Below are positions 31,222 to 40,194 of a stretch of DNA of 63,598 nt, piece by piece (position 1 is the first letter of the stretch; the number at the start of each line of letters is the position of its first letter). The stretch comes from Alphaproteobacteria bacterium GM7ARS4. Its GTDB lineage: Bacteria; Pseudomonadota; Alphaproteobacteria; GM7ARS4. The position numbers were made by a program, and so were the translations under genes. The stretch covers positions 1-63,598 of the forward strand of contig JACONL010000007.1 of the NCBI GenBank assembly GCA_014332745.1, given 5' to 3'. Below the pieces are notes generated by a model. The model did no database searches. It was given only the letters and a program-made list of their open reading frames with translations, and was not told the DNA's origin.

Positions 31222-32304
31222 CTAGCGTATCTTGAGGCTTGCCAAGCCTAGCAAGGTTAAAATGGCGGAGATAATCCAAAAACGAATAACAATGGTCGCC
31301 TCTTGCCAGCCCTTTTGCTCGTAATGGTGATGGAGAGGTGCCATTAAAAACACGCGGCGGCCTGTCAATTTGTAAGAGAGCACCTGCACAATGACAGACA
31401 CCGTCTCCAAGACGAAGACGCCGCCGACAATCACAAGGACAAACTCATGCTTTGCGATGACGGCAATACATCCTAAGGCACTGCCCAGAGAGAGAGCGCC
31501 CATATCACCCATAAAGACCATCGCTGGCGGCGCGTTATACCAAAGAAACCCTAAACATGCCCCTATCATCGCCGCACAGAGAACAGCCAATTCGCCACTC
31601 TCAGCAACATATGTCAGCTGCAAATAGGAAGAGAGGACGACATTGCCCACAACCCATGCGATCACAAGAAAACACGCCAAACAAAACATCAAAGGCACAA
31701 TGGCAAGACCATCCAAACCATCGGTTAAGTTAACGCCATTGGCAGAGCCTGTAATCACCAACACCATAAAGGGAATGCTCCATAAGCCTATATCCAACGA
31801 TATATCCTTAAAGAATGGGAATAAGAGTTCTGACGAATAATCAGTATAGCTGTAGAGGACAAAGGCCGCCGCCACCACCACAGCACTCTCCAGCAAGAGA
31901 CGCGTCCGACCACGCAAGCCTCTATGGGACAGCTGTTTTATCTTATGGTAGTCATCCATGCCACCGATACAGGCAAAGGCTAACATGACGCCAATGGTAA
32001 TCCACACATAGAGGTTGCTCACATCCACCCACAACAGCACAGAAGGCAGTGTTGATAAGAGAATCATGCTCCCGCCCATCGTCGGTGTCCCCCTTTTTGT
32101 GAGGACATGACGCACAGGCCCATCGTCACGTATGGGTTGCCCATAGCCTTGATGACGCTTAAGCCAACCGATGACATGAGGACCGATGACAAAACAGATG
32201 AGGAGTGACGTGAGCAACGCACCAAAACAGCGGACGCTGATATAGTGAAATAAGTTGAAAGGACCAAAGACGCTCGATAAAGGCGTCAAGAGAGCATGGA
32301 ACAT
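31222..32304 (-). CDS. mraY: MraY, phospho-MurNAc-pentapeptide translocase
   Basis: MraY transfers phospho-MurNAc-pentapeptide onto undecaprenyl phosphate to form lipid I. The 360-residue polytopic protein shows KRGTPTMGGSMILLS, GGMDDYHKI, the active-site NGVNLTDGLDGLA, PPAMVFMGDMGALSLGSALG, and LMAPLHHHYEQKGWQEATIVIRFWI. Length is as expected. It follows murF after 3 bases. Confidence 0.98.
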   Translation of the reverse strand: MFHALLTPLSSVFGPFNLFHYISVRCFGALLTSLLICFVIGPHVIGWLKRHQGYGQPIRDDGPVRHVLTKRGTPTMGGSMILLSTLPSVLLWVDVSNLYVWITIGVMLAFACIGGMDDYHKIKQLSHRGLRGRTRLLLESAVVVAAAFVLYSYTDYSSELLFPFFKDISLDIGLWSIPFMVLVITGSANGVNLTDGLDGLAIVPLMFCLACFLVIAWVVGNVVLSSYLQLTYVAESGELAVLCAAMIGACLGFLWYNAPPAMVFMGDMGALSLGSALGCIAVIAKHEFVLVIVGGVFVLETVSVIVQVLSYKLTGRRVFLMAPLHHHYEQKGWQEATIVIRFWIISAILTLLGLASLKIR

Positions 32305-32307
32305 AAG

Positions 32308-33768
32308 CTATGTCGTCCTCCCTCGTTGTCTGAGCGCGCCATCCTCGCCCACCCCCCGATTCAAGGCGTAGAGCCTGTCCCGTATTGTTCCCATGTTCTG
32401 AGACGCTGAGCCTTTTATCATGACGACATCACCATCACGCACAAAGGCACAGAGCGTATCACCTGCCCTATGGACATTATCCACATAGGCATATCGTTTT
32501 TCTGTGGGGAGCATCGACGCGCAATAGGCCATCCACGTCCCACAGCACACAACGGCGTCGATGGCCAGCTTGGCAATGACATGGGCGAGTTCCTCGTGAC
32601 GCATGCGCGGCTCTGCCAATTCGTCCATATCGCCTAGCACGGCAATACGCCTTCCTTTCGGCTTTTTGCTGTCAATATCGGTGAGAGTCTGTAAGGCGAC
32701 CGCCATCGAGGCTGGCGATGCATTGTAACTTTCATCAAGGAGCGTCACAGAACCGCCTTCAGGCAAGGGAATCTCTAGCACCATGCCTCGCCCTTCGAGA
32801 GCCTCATGCGTCGCCAGCGCTGCCAGTGCCTTCGTCATAGATAAGCCACAGATTTTAACGACACAGAGTGCTATTAACATATTCATGGCGTTATGCTCAC
32901 CCATCATGTTCAAAGAAAAAGAGAGGGGCGTTTCTCCTCTATAACAGAGGCGACCACGTCCTGTGCTTCTCTCATAAGAGAGGAGACGCATGGTGGCGTC
33001 CTTGTGCTTCCCAAAAGACATGATATTACTGATGCCTCGGTCTCGCGCCTTCCCTTCGAGCCGCTCGTAAAAGGCATCATCTCGGTTCAGGACAGCCCAA
33101 CCATCGTGACGGGTCGAAGAAAAAATCTCTGCCTTGGCGTCACATATGTCCTCCATCGAAGAGAAAAAGGCCGAATGGGCTTCACGTATATGGGTTATCA
33201 CCGCAATATCAGGGCGTAACCAGCGACTGAGGGTTTCTATCTCGCCTTTGTGATTCATGCCACATTCAAAAACCCCATAGCCACCATCAACGGGCAAACA
33301 GGCAAGGGCAATAGAGACACCTAACGCATTATTGTAGTTACCTGTGCTCTTATGGACATCTGCCTGACATGAGAGGGCTGTGGCGATAAGTTCCTTTGTC
33401 GTTGTCTTGCCGACAGACCCCGTCACCGCGCAGATAACGCGCTGACTTTGTGTCCTTGCATAGGAGGCCATAGCGCGCAATGCATCCTCGCAATCATCCA
33501 CAAGAATCGATGCCATAGAGGAGGGAATATCCACAGACTCCAGAGAGACGAGTGCCACAGGAGAGCCTTTCTCATGGGCATGCTGTATATAAGCGTGCCC
33601 ATCTTGACGCGCGCCTCGAAGGGCGACAAACATATCACCATCACACAAGAGACGCGTATCAATGGCAATGCCTCTCGCTTGCCAATCTCTCTTCCCGCCG
33701 ACAGTTTTCATCCCCACGGCATTGAGACGCTTCTCATGCCACAAAACGCGTTCCTTCGCACTCGTCAT
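32308..33768 (-). CDS. murF: MurF, UDP-MurNAc-tripeptide--D-Ala-D-Ala ligase
   Basis: MurF attaches D-Ala-D-Ala to complete the pentapeptide precursor. The 486-residue product shows GIAIDTRLLCDGDMFVALRG, the ATP loop CAVTGSVGKTTTKELIATAL, GNYNNALGVSIAL, FECGMNHKGEIETLS, ITHIREAHSAFF, and LLDESYNASPASM. ATG 33768 overlaps the murE TGA (TGATG), which decides the start. Confidence 0.96.
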   Translation of the reverse strand: MTSAKERVLWHEKRLNAVGMKTVGGKRDWQARGIAIDTRLLCDGDMFVALRGARQDGHAYIQHAHEKGSPVALVSLESVDIPSSMASILVDDCEDALRAMASYARTQSQRVICAVTGSVGKTTTKELIATALSCQADVHKSTGNYNNALGVSIALACLPVDGGYGVFECGMNHKGEIETLSRWLRPDIAVITHIREAHSAFFSSMEDICDAKAEIFSSTRHDGWAVLNRDDAFYERLEGKARDRGISNIMSFGKHKDATMRLLSYERSTGRGRLCYRGETPLSFSLNMMGEHNAMNMLIALCVVKICGLSMTKALAALATHEALEGRGMVLEIPLPEGGSVTLLDESYNASPASMAVALQTLTDIDSKKPKGRRIAVLGDMDELAEPRMRHEELAHVIAKLAIDAVVCCGTWMAYCASMLPTEKRYAYVDNVHRAGDTLCAFVRDGDVVMIKGSASQNMGTIRDRLYALNRGVGEDGALRQRGRTT

Positions 33769-35348
33769 CACGCAACCGCCTCCCAACGTGGGGATAACGC
33801 ACAGCAGCTATGGACGCATGCTTCATCGCTGAAGGGAAGAGACTCTCTGCCGATCATCTGATAGTCCTCATGCCCCTTGCCAGCGATAAGAATAATGTCA
33901 TCACATCCCGCCCCGTCCATCGCATGCGCGATTGCCTGCTCTCGAGAAGGAATTTCCATCGGCGCGCGCGCAAACCCTCCCATAATGTCCCGCCTAATGG
34001 AGGAGGCATCTTCGAGACGCGGGTTGTCATCGGTGATGATACTCTTATCCGCCAACATGTCGGCACAGCGCCCCATCTCAATGCGCTTGCCCTTATCACG
34101 CTCGCCGCCACAGCCAAAGACGACCCATAGTGACGCATGGCGCGCTTTCCCCACAGATAGAGCGCTCAATACGGCGCGCAAAGCATCTGTCGTATGGGCA
34201 TAATCAATATAAATCCCACCACACCCATCAGAGGCGCGCGCCACCCGTTGCAAACGCCCTGCCACAGAACGCACATGGCGCACAGCCGCAAAAAGCTCTT
34301 CACAGCCCATAGAAGACGATGCCAAAACAATGGCACAAGCACAGAGAACATTCATGACGTGAAATTCAGCCCTAAACGGAATGGCAAGGCGATAGTCTCG
34401 GCCATCATAGGTGACGACACACCCATTGCCATCAATCTTGAGGAGTCTGAGGGTGCTTCCGTGAGCGCGTCCATAGCTCATGAGTCGCATGCCTTGACGC
34501 GTCAGGGTGTCATGCCAGAGAGCATTCACATCATCATCCAGATTAAACACACAACAGCCATCATCCTCGACAATCTCAAAGAAGAGCCTCGCCTTCGCCC
34601 GTTGATACGCCTCCATTGTGACATGGTAATCTAAATGGTCTCGTCCGATATTGGTGCATGCCGCCACATCGATGCGCACGCCATCCAAACGATATTGCGC
34701 TAAACCATGGCTCGATGCCTCCATGATGGCGTGGCTCATGCCTATCCCATCGAGCCATGCGAGGGATTCGTGCAGGCGGTAAGAGTCAAGGGTCGTGAGA
34801 GACGGCTGATGGTGAGACATGGTGGCCGGTCGGGTGGCGGGCACTCTGGCGTCTTCCTTTGTCTGAACGCCCAATGTCCCTAGAGACGCCCCATGCATGC
34901 CACCACAAGCCCATAATTGGCGCGTGAAAGAGGCGACCGATGTTTTGCCATTGGTCCCTGTCACAGCGGCCATATGGGGAGGTTGCCTATGGGAAAACCA
35001 CGATGCCACCATCAAGGCAAAGCAACGTCTTGGCACATCATCCCACACAAGAAAAAAGGAAGAGAGAGGCGCGTAGCGTTCGATGATCTTGTCTTTACGT
35101 CTCTGAGAGACGAGCAAGATACATGCGCCACAAGCGAGAGCATCTTTGACGAATGTCTCACCTTGATGATGTGTGCCATCGAACACAGCGAACAATCCCC
35201 CCTTTTGCACCATGCGGGAATCGCACCATAAACCCGTCACATGACATGCCTTGCTCTTTGAGATGACGCCTTCTGTATCGCCTCTCCCTGTCCATAGGAG
35301 CGCCCCTTGGCTGACCCCACTATGGTGTAAGAGCTCATAGAGAGTCAT
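33768..35348 (-). CDS. murE: MurE, UDP-MurNAc-dipeptide--meso-diaminopimelate ligase
   Basis: MurE adds the third stem residue. The 526-residue product shows the ATP loop AAVTGTNGKTSVASFTRQL, TNIGRDHLDYHVTMEAYQRAK, IDYAHTTDALRAVLSAL and VFGCGGERDKGKR. DDNPRLEDA contains the DNPR motif that selects meso-diaminopimelate over lysine, and AGKGHEDYQ follows. ATG 35348 overlaps the ftsI stop (TGATG); a GTG one codon upstream is the alternative. Confidence 0.97.
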   Translation of the reverse strand: MTLYELLHHSGVSQGALLWTGRGDTEGVISKSKACHVTGLWCDSRMVQKGGLFAVFDGTHHQGETFVKDALACGACILLVSQRRKDKIIERYAPLSSFFLVWDDVPRRCFALMVASWFSHRQPPHMAAVTGTNGKTSVASFTRQLWACGGMHGASLGTLGVQTKEDARVPATRPATMSHHQPSLTTLDSYRLHESLAWLDGIGMSHAIMEASSHGLAQYRLDGVRIDVAACTNIGRDHLDYHVTMEAYQRAKARLFFEIVEDDGCCVFNLDDDVNALWHDTLTRQGMRLMSYGRAHGSTLRLLKIDGNGCVVTYDGRDYRLAIPFRAEFHVMNVLCACAIVLASSSMGCEELFAAVRHVRSVAGRLQRVARASDGCGGIYIDYAHTTDALRAVLSALSVGKARHASLWVVFGCGGERDKGKRIEMGRCADMLADKSIITDDNPRLEDASSIRRDIMGGFARAPMEIPSREQAIAHAMDGAGCDDIILIAGKGHEDYQMIGRESLPFSDEACVHSCCALSPRWEAVA

Positions 35349-36970
35349 CACAATGCGCCTCCATGTCTGTCGTTCTGGTGTAAGCGCATAATATGCTGTG
35401 CGATGTCGCGGGCAAGGGGTGTTGCCACCGTGCCGCCACTGAGCGCCTCTCCCGCTGGCGATGTCTGTGGCTCATCCACCAAGACGAACAGCGCGTAACG
35501 TGGCTCTTCCATAGGGAACACTGCTACAAAAGACACGACGAGGCGGTCATGGTCATAGCCTCCTATGGACGCCTTCTCTGCCGTTCCCGTCTTACCGCCG
35601 ATGGTCACGGATGTATCGGACGCCTGCTTGCCTGTGCCATAGATGACAACGTCACGCAAGAGACGCCGCATGGACGCCGACGTCCCCTCAGAAATAACGC
35701 GATACCCCGCGACAACATGGGATGACGACTCTGAACGCCCACGCACGATAAAAGGCGCATGATACACGCCGCCATTCACCAAAGAAGCAACAGCTGTGGC
35801 AAGATGGAGAGGCGTTATCGCTAAACTATACCCATAGGAAGACGATACCCAGTCGCCCTTATGCCACACGCTGGGGTAACGCGGTGTCCCGCGTTCCGAT
35901 ATGTCTGAGGGAAGGGATTGAAAAAAATGAAAGCGCTTTAAGAAACGTAAATAAGCATCTTGTCCCATGGACAGAGCAACGCGCGCTGCCCCCACATTGG
36001 ACGAGTAGGTAACAATCTGAGCAAGACTCATGACGGGAAGGCGAATATGGGCGTCGCGTATCTCTATATCGTCCACACGTAGAAAATCACGGACGTTATA
36101 ATGCCTGTCATACAGGGACGCGCCTCGTTCTAACGCCAACGCCGCCGTGAAGAGTTTAAGAGGTGAGCCGAGCTCGTAAATCCCATGGGTGGCGCGATGA
36201 AAACGCGCATTCTCGTCATATTTTCCCGCATAATGGGGATTGTAGTCGGGAAGAGAGACACTCGCTAAAATGCTCGAATCACGCACATCAAGCATGATAG
36301 CAACAGCTGCTTTTGGCTTATAGACAGGGATAAGGCTGAGGAGGGCTTGCTTGAGAATATGCTGAAAACGTATATCAACCGTCATATGGACATCCTGCCC
36401 CTGATGTAACGCCTCTTGCGATGCATATTCCACACCAGCGAGTCCCTTATGGTCGATATCGGTAAAGCCAACAATATGGGATGTGAGCGCCTTATGGGGA
36501 TAAAAACGGCGACTGGAACGGACAAAGTGCACGCCCGGAATGGCTTTCTCCATGAGCTGTTGATGTCGTGTCGGCGTCATGTTGCGCTCGAGCCATATGA
36601 ATTTTTCTCGCCCCTTGAGCCTGTCATAGAGATGATCCCCATCGACATGGGGAAGGACAGACGCCACAGCGCGCGCAAACGTCTCCTTCGCCCTATCGCC
36701 ATAGATGTCATCAGGATGGACATAGGCTGACGTCGTCGGCAGACTCACCGCCAGCAACACGCCGTTCCTATCGTAGATATTCCCCCGCACAATGTCATGG
36801 GTGGCAGACACTGGCGCCTGAGCAGCCACAAAGACCATCACATCGAATAAGCGCCATACTAAAATCATCCCGACACACGCAAAACATACCAAACACATGG
36901 TAAGACGCCCACGCATATGCGCATGGGACAAGGCATCGCGACATGCCCAAGAACAAAGACGTCTCTTCAT
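35348..36970 (-). CDS. ftsI: FtsI, septal peptidoglycan transpeptidase (PBP3)
   Basis: FtsI cross-links septal peptidoglycan with FtsW. The product has a short cytoplasmic N terminus, one membrane helix (about 25-48), a pedestal domain starting VRGNIYDRNGVLLAVSLPTT, and a transpeptidase domain with the SxxK motif GSPLKLFTAALAL, the SxN motif TYSSNVGAARVAL, and the KTG motif IGGKTGTAEKA. ATG 36970 overlaps the ftsL stop (ATGA) with GGAG at 8 bases; ATG 36976 is possible but too close to that site. Confidence 0.96.
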   Translation of the reverse strand: MKRRLCSWACRDALSHAHMRGRLTMCLVCFACVGMILVWRLFDVMVFVAAQAPVSATHDIVRGNIYDRNGVLLAVSLPTTSAYVHPDDIYGDRAKETFARAVASVLPHVDGDHLYDRLKGREKFIWLERNMTPTRHQQLMEKAIPGVHFVRSSRRFYPHKALTSHIVGFTDIDHKGLAGVEYASQEALHQGQDVHMTVDIRFQHILKQALLSLIPVYKPKAAVAIMLDVRDSSILASVSLPDYNPHYAGKYDENARFHRATHGIYELGSPLKLFTAALALERGASLYDRHYNVRDFLRVDDIEIRDAHIRLPVMSLAQIVTYSSNVGAARVALSMGQDAYLRFLKRFHFFQSLPSDISERGTPRYPSVWHKGDWVSSSYGYSLAITPLHLATAVASLVNGGVYHAPFIVRGRSESSSHVVAGYRVISEGTSASMRRLLRDVVIYGTGKQASDTSVTIGGKTGTAEKASIGGYDHDRLVVSFVAVFPMEEPRYALFVLVDEPQTSPAGEALSGGTVATPLARDIAQHIMRLHQNDRHGGAL

Positions 36971-37305
36971 TGGCATGACTCCTCTCCCTCAGCACAATCA
37001 CGCTGTGCCCATAGGGATGTCTCACGTATAGACGTGGCGTGGTCTGTCGGCACAAGAGCCTCTTCATCCCACGCCTTAGGCCCATGGCGCAAAAAGAGAT
37101 AACGCTCATTGAGAAAGGCAATACGCCATGGTGCCGACAAGAGACTCCATTCCGCTTCTAAAATACGTAATGACTGGCGCACATCACGCACCGCATGGTC
37201 CAAAGCGAGTCGTTCCTTGTCTAAAAGGCGATGTTTCTCCCGTGCGATAAAGGAGGAAGAAATGACAATGATGAAGGCGATGACAAAGAAAAAATATCCC
37301 CTCAT
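36967..37305 (-). CDS. ftsL: FtsL-like cell division protein
   Basis: The 112-residue product has one N-terminal membrane helix (about 3-21) and a periplasmic coiled coil. The stretch LRILEAEWSLLSAPWRIAFLNERYL is the hallmark of alphaproteobacterial FtsL. In the divisome FtsL pairs with FtsB and FtsQ to activate FtsWI. It lies between rsmH and ftsI with ATGA overlaps on both sides. The polar C-terminal tail is divergent. Assignment rests on topology, the hallmark motif and position. Confidence 0.88.
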   Translation of the reverse strand: MRGYFFFVIAFIIVISSSFIAREKHRLLDKERLALDHAVRDVRQSLRILEAEWSLLSAPWRIAFLNERYLFLRHGPKAWDEEALVPTDHATSIRETSLWAQRDCAEGEESCQ

Positions 37306-38297
37306 GCCATCACGCCTCGTGCTGTGATGGGTCGTTTCTCGGCAACACGTAACTTGGCAGAGCGAGCGCGGGGATTGCGCGCCACCTCTTCTCGAGAAGG
37401 CGTGATGACGTGCTTGTGTAACAGACGCAAGGACATGGACGGCGTAGAAGAGGCATGAACGCTGTGCGAAGGAGGAACAGCATGGCCCGCATGGAGACGC
37501 ATAAATCGTTTGACGAGCCTATCCTCTAAAGAGTGAAAACTCATCACCAATAAACGTCCCCCCGCCGTCAGAAGGGACAGGGCTTGAGGAAGGGCTGCGC
37601 GTAACTCCTCCAATTCCCGATTGACGTAAAGGCGTAATGCTAAAAAAACACGGGTGGCGGGGTGAAGGCGATGCCGTCTCCCCCCCAATGCTGAGACAAC
37701 GACATCCGCCAGCTGCAACGTGCGGGTGAAAGGACGCTCCCTTCGCCTATGGACAATCCGTGAGGCAATATGACGGGCACGCCTCTCCTCGCCCAAATGG
37801 TAAAAAATATCCGCTAATGCCGACTCTGAGGCGGTATTGACAACATCACCTGCCGACGGCACATGACTCTCCTTCTCACCACCCATCCGCATATCTAATG
37901 GCCCATCACGCATGAACGAAAAACCCCGACACCCATCATCCAACTGCATGGATGACACCCCTAAATCGAAAATAACCCCATGCACACACGCATCACCAAT
38001 GACAGAACGCACAGACTCCTCCAATGACGAAAAACGCCCTTGTATGAAGGAAAAACGCTCGCCAAAAAGGTCACGCACCATGGCACTCCGCCTCATGGCC
38101 TCGCCATCACAATCCATCGCGACAACACGACACGGCATGGACGACAATAACCCATAGGAACAGCCGCCAGCCCCAAATGTCGCATCGATATACATGCCGT
38201 TCTCACGAACAGAACAGTAAGACAGAATTCTGTCCATCATGACCATACGATGACCCCTACCATCCATGCCTCCATACGCTTTTGTCGTCTCACCCAT
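37302..38297 (-). CDS. rsmH: RsmH, 16S rRNA m4C1402 methyltransferase
   Basis: RsmH N4-methylates C1402 in the decoding centre of 16S rRNA. The 331-residue product shows GMYIDATFGAGGCSYGLL (SAM-binding), VAMDCDGEAM, VIFDLGVSSMQLDDGCRGFSF, PLDMRM, and VMSFHSLEDRLVKRFM. ATG 38297 has GGAGG at 5 bases and overlaps the mraZ stop by 8 bases. An upstream ATG at 38309 is possible. Confidence 0.97.
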   Translation of the reverse strand: MGETTKAYGGMDGRGHRMVMMDRILSYCSVRENGMYIDATFGAGGCSYGLLSSMPCRVVAMDCDGEAMRRSAMVRDLFGERFSFIQGRFSSLEESVRSVIGDACVHGVIFDLGVSSMQLDDGCRGFSFMRDGPLDMRMGGEKESHVPSAGDVVNTASESALADIFYHLGEERRARHIASRIVHRRRERPFTRTLQLADVVVSALGGRRHRLHPATRVFLALRLYVNRELEELRAALPQALSLLTAGGRLLVMSFHSLEDRLVKRFMRLHAGHAVPPSHSVHASSTPSMSLRLLHKHVITPSREEVARNPRARSAKLRVAEKRPITARGVMA

Positions 38298-38823
38298 GTG
38301 AACCTCCATTCCTGTGCCTATGCGCCTCACGAGAGACAGACGGCTGTAACGCCCCCATCAAAGGACGCATATGCAAATGAATGCCTTCCTTTTCCCCCTG
38401 AGAACGCAAACGCTCTTCCCACAGACGATAGCGTGTCGGCTGCCACATCTGAAATGTCGTGCCAACACCTACAAACAGAACCTCGTCCACAATCTTGGCA
38501 TGCTGGCGAAATTCCTCAGGCAATAAAATCCTGCCATTAATATCAAAGGCGAGCGGCTTCAGCGCCGCCAAAGACGCCCGCGCCAAACCTAAACGCACAT
38601 GGGCATCTTCAGGATAATGCGTCATGTCGTCCAAACTCTCAGCAATACGCTCAATACGCCTGTGGTCACACGCCTCTATCATAGCCTCACCAACCCCAGG
38701 CCATGCCATGACACCATGAAAATGCTCCTTATCGTGCGTAACCGCCTTACGAAATGATGACGGCACAGAAACACGGAATTTCGCATCTAACTTGTTCGCC
38801 ACCTGTGAGACAAAAAGCGCCAT
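38290..38823 (-). CDS. mraZ: MraZ, transcriptional regulator of the dcw cluster
   Basis: MraZ is a ring-forming AbrB-fold DNA-binding protein that represses its own operon by binding short direct repeats upstream. The product has the duplicated SpoVT/AbrB fold: the first copy NKLDAKFRVSVPSSFRKAV, the second DINGRILLPEEFRQHAKI with VLFVGVGTTFQMW. It opens with ALFVSQVANKLDAKFRV, so ATG 38823 is clear. About 177 residues, slightly longer than the usual 150 because of a basic His-rich tail. It is the first gene of the cluster. Confidence 0.96.
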   Translation of the reverse strand: MALFVSQVANKLDAKFRVSVPSSFRKAVTHDKEHFHGVMAWPGVGEAMIEACDHRRIERIAESLDDMTHYPEDAHVRLGLARASLAALKPLAFDINGRILLPEEFRQHAKIVDEVLFVGVGTTFQMWQPTRYRLWEERLRSQGEKEGIHLHMRPLMGALQPSVSREAHRHRNGGSHG

Positions 38824-38856
38824 CCTTATACCTCTGTTGTGCCACAATAGGCATCG

Positions 38857-38903
38857 TCCTATATTTCATGGGTTATTATAGGATAGTATAGGATTTGACT
38901 AAA
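38857..38903 (-). promoter_or_regulatory. Promoter and candidate MraZ operator upstream of mraZ
   Basis: On the minus strand a perfect -10 TATAAT (38880-38875) has a weak TTTAGT (38903-38898) 17 bases upstream. TATAGGA (plus strand) occurs at 38877-38883 and 38887-38893, an exact 10-base period that overlaps the -10 and spacer. An inverted copy TCCTATA lies at 38857-38863, near the transcription start. Direct repeats with about 10-base spacing at this position are how MraZ sites look in other bacteria, though the motif differs. Confidence 0.5.
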
Positions 38904-38962
38904 AAATACAACTTTTTTTCCATAAAGCACCATAGAGCCATCGCCGCCAATGGGCGTCACAC

Positions 38963-38985
38963 CATGCCACAGCGCGCATGGCATG
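38963..38985. other. Short hairpin in the rsfS-mraZ gap
   Basis: CATGCCA (38963-38969) and TGGCATG (38979-38985) can pair as a 7-base stem with a 9-base GC-rich loop, 44 bases after the rsfS stop. No T-run follows on the minus strand, so it is a weak terminator candidate. The rest of the 38824-39028 gap holds the mraZ promoter and nothing else I can name. Confidence 0.3.
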
Positions 38986-39028
38986 CGTGTCTTCTATGGG
39001 AAAACACTCTGTGAAGAGAGGGAAAGCG

Positions 39029-39454
39029 TCAGAGCGGTTTTTGTTTTTGCTCTGCTGTCGTGGTCGCCTTCGTCTGGGCGTTTTGTGCCATCCTATGGGC
39101 GGGAGACATCCATAATTTTTCCAATCTGTAAAAAAGGCGCACCTCTGGCTTGAAGAGATGGACGATGATGTCGCCCATATCGAGGAGCACCCAATCACCC
39201 CGCGCCATCCCCTCGATAGCGATAGGCGATGGCGTTTTCCCCTTGAAGCGCCTGATGAGTTTGTCGGCAAGGGCTTTGACATGACGCGCATTATTGCCTG
39301 AGGCAATGACCATATAGTCGGCAAGAATAGATTTTCCTTGAAGAGGGATCGTCACAATATCCTCTGCCTTATAGGAGTCGAGATGGCGCGTTATCATGCG
39401 CACCTTGTCACGACATGGCACTATCTCCCTATGGGCGTCCCGCATACCGCTCAT
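39029..39454 (-). CDS. rsfS: RsfS, ribosomal silencing factor
   Basis: RsfS binds uL14 on the large subunit and blocks subunit joining under starvation. The 141-residue product shows DSYKAEDIVTIPLQGKSILA, DYMVIASGNNARHVKALADKL, and the DUF143 end WVLLDMGDIIVHLFKPEVRLFYRLEKLW, quoted here in part as GDIIVHLF and RLFYRLEKLW. A basic, Thr/Gln-rich tail follows. ATG 39454 overlaps the nadD stop (ATGA). Confidence 0.94.
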   Translation of the reverse strand: MSGMRDAHREIVPCRDKVRMITRHLDSYKAEDIVTIPLQGKSILADYMVIASGNNARHVKALADKLIRRFKGKTPSPIAIEGMARGDWVLLDMGDIIVHLFKPEVRLFYRLEKLWMSPAHRMAQNAQTKATTTAEQKQKPL

Positions 39455-40155
39455 GGACGTATACCCTTCTGCGCGTCAAAAGACCCCTGAGAAAACTCAT
39501 GAGAAGACTCATGAGAGGCCCGATGTTCTCTTCGTATATGGGTAGAAGAGATGTCCGTCCTTCCAGCCGTATGAAAGAAAATCCAAGAGGGAGGGCCCAT
39601 CGCCAGCAATTGTTGTCCTTGTCTCACAGGCTTTCGATAGCGCCGATAGCGATGGGCAAATTGTCCATTAAGGGTCGATGAAGTATAAGGGGGCCTATCG
39701 AAAATAGCGAGAGGCACACGCTGCACCAAGAGAGACCATTTGTGCCAAAGCGGGACATCACGCACAACATCAGCGCCCATAATAAAGACATACGCGCATC
39801 GACACCAACAGCGGTATCTTTGGAGCAATGTCACCAGCTCGTATGTGGAACGAGCGCGACATTGATGTTCTATCATGCTGACCTTAATCATAGGGAAAGT
39901 GTGACTTATCTGACGTGCCTTGTCAACACGTTGCTGATAGGCGCGCAAACTCTTATTCATCTCTTGCTTGAGGGGATTATGAGGCGTCACAAGCCACCAT
40001 ACTTCGTCCAACGCAAGATATTTGTAGGCAAGCACGCTGATATGGACATGGCCTTTGTGAGGGGGATTAAAAGAGCCCCCTAAGAGCCCTATTCTTGGTT
40101 TTGCTGTGGAGAGGCCAGAGGGGCTGAGAAAAGGGTTGAGACTCATGGGTATCAT
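39451..40155 (-). CDS. nadD: NadD, nicotinate-mononucleotide adenylyltransferase
   Basis: NadD adenylates nicotinate mononucleotide in NAD synthesis. The 234-residue product shows IGLLGGSFNPPHKGHVHIS (HxGH nucleotidyl-transfer motif), WWLVTPHNPLK, FIMGADVVRDVPLWHKW, and the ISSTHIRR motif near the end. The tail carries two SHES/SHEF blocks encoded by a 12-base tandem duplication. It lies between proA and rsfS, the usual alphaproteobacterial order. ATG 40155 has no obvious ribosome site; ATG 40146 is an alternative. Confidence 0.95.
   Translation of the reverse strand: MIPMSLNPFLSPSGLSTAKPRIGLLGGSFNPPHKGHVHISVLAYKYLALDEVWWLVTPHNPLKQEMNKSLRAYQQRVDKARQISHTFPMIKVSMIEHQCRARSTYELVTLLQRYRCWCRCAYVFIMGADVVRDVPLWHKWSLLVQRVPLAIFDRPPYTSSTLNGQFAHRYRRYRKPVRQGQQLLAMGPPSWIFFHTAGRTDISSTHIRREHRASHESSHEFSQGSFDAQKGIRP
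39495..39518. repeat. 12-base in-frame tandem duplication near the nadD 3' end
   Basis: ACTCATGAGAAG (39495-39506) is followed by ACTCATGAGAGG (39507-39518). It duplicates a Ser-His-Glu-Ser/Phe block just after the conserved NadD core. Confidence 0.8.
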
Positions 40156-40194
40156 GGCGTGTGGTGAGAGGACAGGCCCGTGAAGAAGAGCCTG

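Noticed and set aside
38899-39324. 141-codon open frame on the minus strand overlapping rsfS
   Set aside because: It is mostly a frame-shifted copy of rsfS; codon use is poor and its unique end in the rsfS-mraZ gap has no recognisable protein.
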